NCBI GenBank assembly: GCA_016742275.1
Contig: JACVCD010000021.1
Coordinates: 1-64,000 of the forward strand
Origin: Gemmatimonadaceae bacterium
GTDB taxonomy: Bacteria > Gemmatimonadota > Gemmatimonadetes > Gemmatimonadales > Gemmatimonadaceae
Length of the DNA: 64,000 nt
Direction: 5' to 3'
Shown in pieces: positions 61,318-64,000 of this stretch (position 1 is its first letter; each line of letters opens with the position of its first letter). The position numbers were made by a program, and so were the translations under genes. The notes below the pieces were generated by a model, which had not been told where the DNA came from, ran no database searches, and saw nothing but the letters and a program-made list of their open reading frames with translations.

Positions 61318-61545
61318 GGACGGGACAAATAGTGAGGCCGCCCCTTGGTCGATGGAACGGGCGGGGGGCGGGCAGAATTCCGGTAACCTCCTAACCTCGC
61401 CACCCGTGCCACCGGACACAACCGCCCGGGCGTCTCTCGTCCCCAATTGGCACAAAGCCATTGGCTCAAGGTCATCGGGAGGCCATTGGCCGGCGGTCAC
61501 TTTGCCGGACGCCGTCCCGCAGACGGGGGCCCAATTAAGTCAAAA
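61318..61545. other. Non-coding leader region upstream of the DUF2723 gene
   Basis: This 228-base stretch has no supported gene. It contains a direct repeat of GCCATTGGC (about 61457-61465 and 61481-61489) and a short CCGTC/GACGG hairpin near 61513. An open frame extends into it from the DUF2723 gene, but the translated part has no family match. With the palindromic element that follows it makes up the gap to purH. Confidence 0.6.
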
Positions 61546-61642
61546 GATCAACGCGGAGTCCACAGACAAAAAAGAAACCACAGGATGATTTGAGGATGTC
61601 ATCCTGTGGTTTCTCTTTTGTCCGTGGTAGTCCGCGATGGTC
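61546..61642. repeat. Palindromic intergenic element, type 1, copy 3
   Basis: A perfect 16-bp core stem (61573-61588 and 61599-61614) has the same AGAAACCACAGGATGA arms as copies 1 and 2. Outer arms GATCAACGCGGA and TCCGCGATGGTC flank it, giving a unit of about 97 bp. Here it lies between genes on the same strand (purH stop and DUF2723 start), unlike the two convergent copies. Confidence 0.88.
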
Positions 61643-61682
61643 AGCTTTGATAGTCAGTTCTCCAGAAGTGACCGCGGACTAC

Positions 61683-63212
61683 TCAGTGGCGGAACAACCG
61701 CTCGCCAGTGAACACCATGGCAATGCCGTGCGCGTTGGCCGCCTCAATGACTTCGGCGTCGCGTACCGAGCCACCCGGCTGCACAATGGCCGTCACACCG
61801 GCCGCTGCTGCCTGATCGATACCGTCGCGGAACGGGAAGAAGGCATCCGAGCCCAGTGACGAGCCCTTGGTGTCATGCCCCAGCGTGGTGGCCTTGTGCA
61901 CCGCCACAAAGCTTGCATCCACGCGGCTCATCTGACCGGCACCAATGCCAATCGTGGCGCCGTTCCGTGCCAGCACGATGGCGTTGCTCTTGACGCTGGC
62001 CACCGCCTTCCAGGCAAACAGCAGGTCGCGCTGTTCTTCGGCCGTAGGCGGACGCGAGGTGACCACGTTCCACTGCTGCGGGTCGGTCGGCGATGGGGCA
62101 CGATCCTGCACCAGCAAACCACCGCGCACGCGCTTGAGATCCATGGTACCGGCGGGCCAGGAGGCCGAGCCCTCAAGGACACGCAGATTCTTCTTGCGGC
62201 CCAGAATCTCCACCGCTTCGTCGGCGAACTTGGGCGCCACGATGCACTCCACGAAGAGACTGCTGATCGCTTCGGCCGCGGCCACGTCAACCGGCACCGA
62301 GAACGCGATCACACTGCCGAACGCGCTGACGGGATCACAGGCCAATGCCTTCTTGTAGGCATCGAGCGCATCACTGCCGGTGGCGAGACCGCAGGGGGTG
62401 GTGTGCTTGATGATCGCGCAGGCGGGTTGTCCACCGTACGGTTCGATGGCGAGCAGCGCGCCTTCGAGGTCGAGCAGGTTGTTGAACGACAACTCCTTGC
62501 CACCCTTCTGCACCAGCGCCCCAAGACCCGTGCCCGGCTTTTCGACGTAGAACGCGGCGCGCTGCTGCGGGTTTTCGCCGTAGCGGAGTGCCTGCTGCTT
62601 CTCGAAGGCCAGCGGATAGCGATCAGGGAACGGCTCGCCGCGCTGCTGCGCAAACCACTGCGCGATCGCTGCGTCGTAGGCGCTGGTGTGCGCATACACC
62701 TTTTCCGCGAGCAGGCGACGGAGCGTGGCATCTTCGGTGCCGGCGTTCACATGATCGAGCACCCGCGCGTAGTCGCTCGGGTCCACGATCACCCACACCG
62801 ACTCGAAATTCTTGGCGGCCGATCGCAGCATGGACGGGCCACCGATATCGATGTTTTCGATCACCTCTTCCGGGTGCACCCCGGCGCGCGCCGCCGTCTC
62901 GCGGAACGGATAGAGATTCACGACGACCAGATCGATGGTGCCGATATTGTGCGCCTTGATCGCGTCCATGTGCTCGGGCAGATCACGGCGAGCCAGCAGG
63001 CCACCGTGCACCACCGGATGCAGCGTCTTCACGCGTCCATCGAGCATCTCCGGAAAACCGGTGATCTCACTGATGTCCTTCACGGCCAGACCCGCGTCAC
63101 GCAGGGTGCGCGCGGTACCGCCAGTGGAGACCAGTTCGACGCCCTTGGCCGCGAGGCCCTGGGCAAAGGGGACGAGTCCGGATTTGTCGGATACGGAGAG
63201 CAGGGCGCGCAT
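61683..63212 (-). CDS. purH: Bifunctional AICAR transformylase/IMP cyclohydrolase
   Basis: A 509-residue enzyme for the last two steps of IMP synthesis. The N-terminal MGS-like IMP cyclohydrolase domain (about 1-190) has [30 protein letters not shown] and [11 protein letters not shown]. The AICAR transformylase domain has [36 protein letters not shown] and [13 protein letters not shown] near the end. All are diagnostic. It follows purN by 46 bases, a usual purine-operon arrangement. Confidence 0.96.
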   Translation of the reverse strand: MRALLSVSDKSGLVPFAQGLAAKGVELVSTGGTARTLRDAGLAVKDISEITGFPEMLDGRVKTLHPVVHGGLLARRDLPEHMDAIKAHNIGTIDLVVVNLYPFRETAARAGVHPEEVIENIDIGGPSMLRSAAKNFESVWVIVDPSDYARVLDHVNAGTEDATLRRLLAEKVYAHTSAYDAAIAQWFAQQRGEPFPDRYPLAFEKQQALRYGENPQQRAAFYVEKPGTGLGALVQKGGKELSFNNLLDLEGALLAIEPYGGQPACAIIKHTTPCGLATGSDALDAYKKALACDPVSAFGSVIAFSVPVDVAAAEAISSLFVECIVAPKFADEAVEILGRKKNLRVLEGSASWPAGTMDLKRVRGGLLVQDRAPSPTDPQQWNVVTSRPPTAEEQRDLLFAWKAVASVKSNAIVLARNGATIGIGAGQMSRVDASFVAVHKATTLGHDTKGSSLGSDAFFPFRDGIDQAAAAGVTAIVQPGGSVRDAEVIEAANAHGIAMVFTGERLFRH

Positions 63213-63258
63213 GACGTCTAGATCGAGAGGGCGGTGGAGGAATTACAGCGCGTCGTGA

Positions 63259-63984
63259 TCAACGCGGAAAAAGTCGGGCAATACTGACACCAAGTCGCGC
63301 GCCAACATCCGCGTCATCTGGCGTCAAAGCAAACTGCCACTCGGGTGCATCGGGACCGACAGGAATATCGAGATGCCCATGTACGCGGCCGTCGGCGCCC
63401 AGTACAATGGCGCCGCTGGCAACGGCGGCAACACAGAGTGGCAGGAGCACATGCTCGATGCGCAGCACCCGTGCGGCAAGCAGTGACGGTGTGTCGCCCG
63501 GCAAGACCGGCACCGGCCACTGCGCGATGATGGGGCCGCGGTCAAACACTTCATCGACGAAGTGGACGGTGACACCAGTGATCGTCGCACCATGCTCCAA
63601 CACGGCCGCATGAATGCGCTGACCGTACATGCCCGGACCGCCAAAAGCCGGGAGCAGTGCAGGGTGCACATTGAGTACACGCCCGCGAAATGCCTGAACG
63701 ACTTCAGGCGGCACCAGTTTGAGGTAGCCAGCCAAGACCACTGTGTCGACACGCGCGGCACGCAATGTGGCTGTGAGGGCCTCACCATCGCGTGGTGCAC
63801 GAATGAACACAGTGGCGACGCCGCGCGCGCGCGCGCGTGACAGTGCACCTGCCGATTCCTTGTCCGACCCGACCCACACGATGTCACCGATGCTATTGGC
63901 CGGTCCACTGAAGTGATCGAGTACGGCCTGCAGATTCGATCCACCACCGGAAGCGAGCACACCGATGCGCGCGCGTGTTTTCAT
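63259..63984 (-). CDS. purN: Phosphoribosylglycinamide formyltransferase
   Basis: A 241-residue GART enzyme that formylates GAR with 10-formyl-THF in purine synthesis. The phosphate-binding GVLASGGGSNLQAVLDH, the catalytic LNVHPALLPAFGGPGMYG (Asn and His) and TVHFVDEVFDRGPIIAQ (Asp) are complete. It is a little longer than usual (about 210), with extra sequence at the C-terminus. It begins 16 bases before the window end; its promoter is outside. purH lies directly downstream. Confidence 0.94.
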   Translation of the reverse strand: MKTRARIGVLASGGGSNLQAVLDHFSGPANSIGDIVWVGSDKESAGALSRARARGVATVFIRAPRDGEALTATLRAARVDTVVLAGYLKLVPPEVVQAFRGRVLNVHPALLPAFGGPGMYGQRIHAAVLEHGATITGVTVHFVDEVFDRGPIIAQWPVPVLPGDTPSLLAARVLRIEHVLLPLCVAAVASGAIVLGADGRVHGHLDIPVGPDAPEWQFALTPDDADVGARLGVSIARLFPR

Positions 63985-64000
63985 GAACGGTCCGAACTGG

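Noticed and set aside
60160-61332. Plus-strand open frame (390 codons) across the DUF2723 gene
   Set aside because: It lies fully opposite a well-supported membrane protein gene and has no recognisable domain or ribosome-binding site.
61875-63221. Long plus-strand open frame (448 codons) across purH
   Set aside because: It is the reverse shadow of a clearly supported purH gene. Its translation is low-complexity Arg/His/Gly with no family motif.
1-64000. CRISPR arrays, integrases, transposases and prophage genes
   Set aside because: No regular spacer-repeat series, DDE or tyrosine-recombinase motif, or phage structural gene was seen. The repeats present are palindromic singles or in-frame coding repeats.

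Overview
This is a GC-rich bacterial chromosome segment, read here as Gemmatimonadota (Gemmatimonas-like). That assignment is inferred from gene content and not from a marker comparison. The clues are an Oar-type TonB receptor, many exported serine and metallopeptidases, Tat-exported TldD, DUF2723, DUF4159 and DUF4175 proteins, and the family usually labelled 'asparagine synthetase B' that is shared with Bacteroidota. No phage, transposase, integrase or CRISPR array is visible. Most of the window is ordinary chromosome, with a few accessory pieces.

Layout. 1-122: the 3' end of a 5S rRNA with a strong terminator, so an rRNA operon ends here. 0.2-7.2 kb: aminotransferase, secreted S9 peptidase, Tat-exported TIM-barrel protein, and a TetR/MFS divergent pair with a double operator. 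7.3-11.3 kb: an unusual zinc-ribbon SDR protein, a probable exported RNase toxin with its immunity protein, and tesB plus a DinB-fold gene. 11.3-17.3 kb: a minus-strand operon with a His/Cys-rich exported protein, a TonB receptor, a BNR-propeller/TlpA fusion lipoprotein and an alpha/beta hydrolase, which together look like a metal (perhaps copper) handling system. 17.3-20.4 kb: tldE and tldD. 20.4-22.9 kb: a translationally coupled tetR, dehalogenase-like hydrolase and dienelactone-hydrolase operon. 23.0-25.5 kb: a lower-GC serine hydrolase, a tRNA-Ala fragment and a threonine dehydratase. 25.6-28.4 kb: a permuted multicopper oxidase and an exported cyanophycinase.

28.5-34 kb holds housekeeping genes: ispE, a degenerate HPt protein, pdxJ, a lipoprotein, methylmalonyl-CoA epimerase, trxA and rsmI. 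33.8-44.0 kb is a long plus-strand cluster: DUF4159, a giant DUF4175 coiled-coil protein with a Gln/Gly repeat, a TPR-like exported protein, the AsnB-labelled family, and a DinG helicase carrying an N-terminal RadC/JAMM domain. 44.1-49.5 kb: a FAH-family hydrolase, a TonB-like proline-rich membrane protein and a large Oar-type receptor. 49.7-54.5 kb: gltX, tRNA-Ser(GCT), an M28 peptidase, a Ycf48-like propeller and tRNA-Ser(TGA). 54.6-64 kb: an exported CbiX-like chelatase, DUF1611, a Bax1-I protein, an amidohydrolase, a DUF2723 membrane protein, purH and purN.

The most unusual structural signal is a family of about 100-bp palindromic intergenic elements. Three copies lie at 28.5, 57.6 and 61.6 kb. 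Each has a near-identical 16-17-bp hairpin core and matching outer arms. The most unusual protein architectures are the JAMM-DinG fusion, the BNR-TlpA fusion in the putative metal operon, the zinc-ribbon SDR without its catalytic Tyr, and the order-reversed multicopper oxidase.
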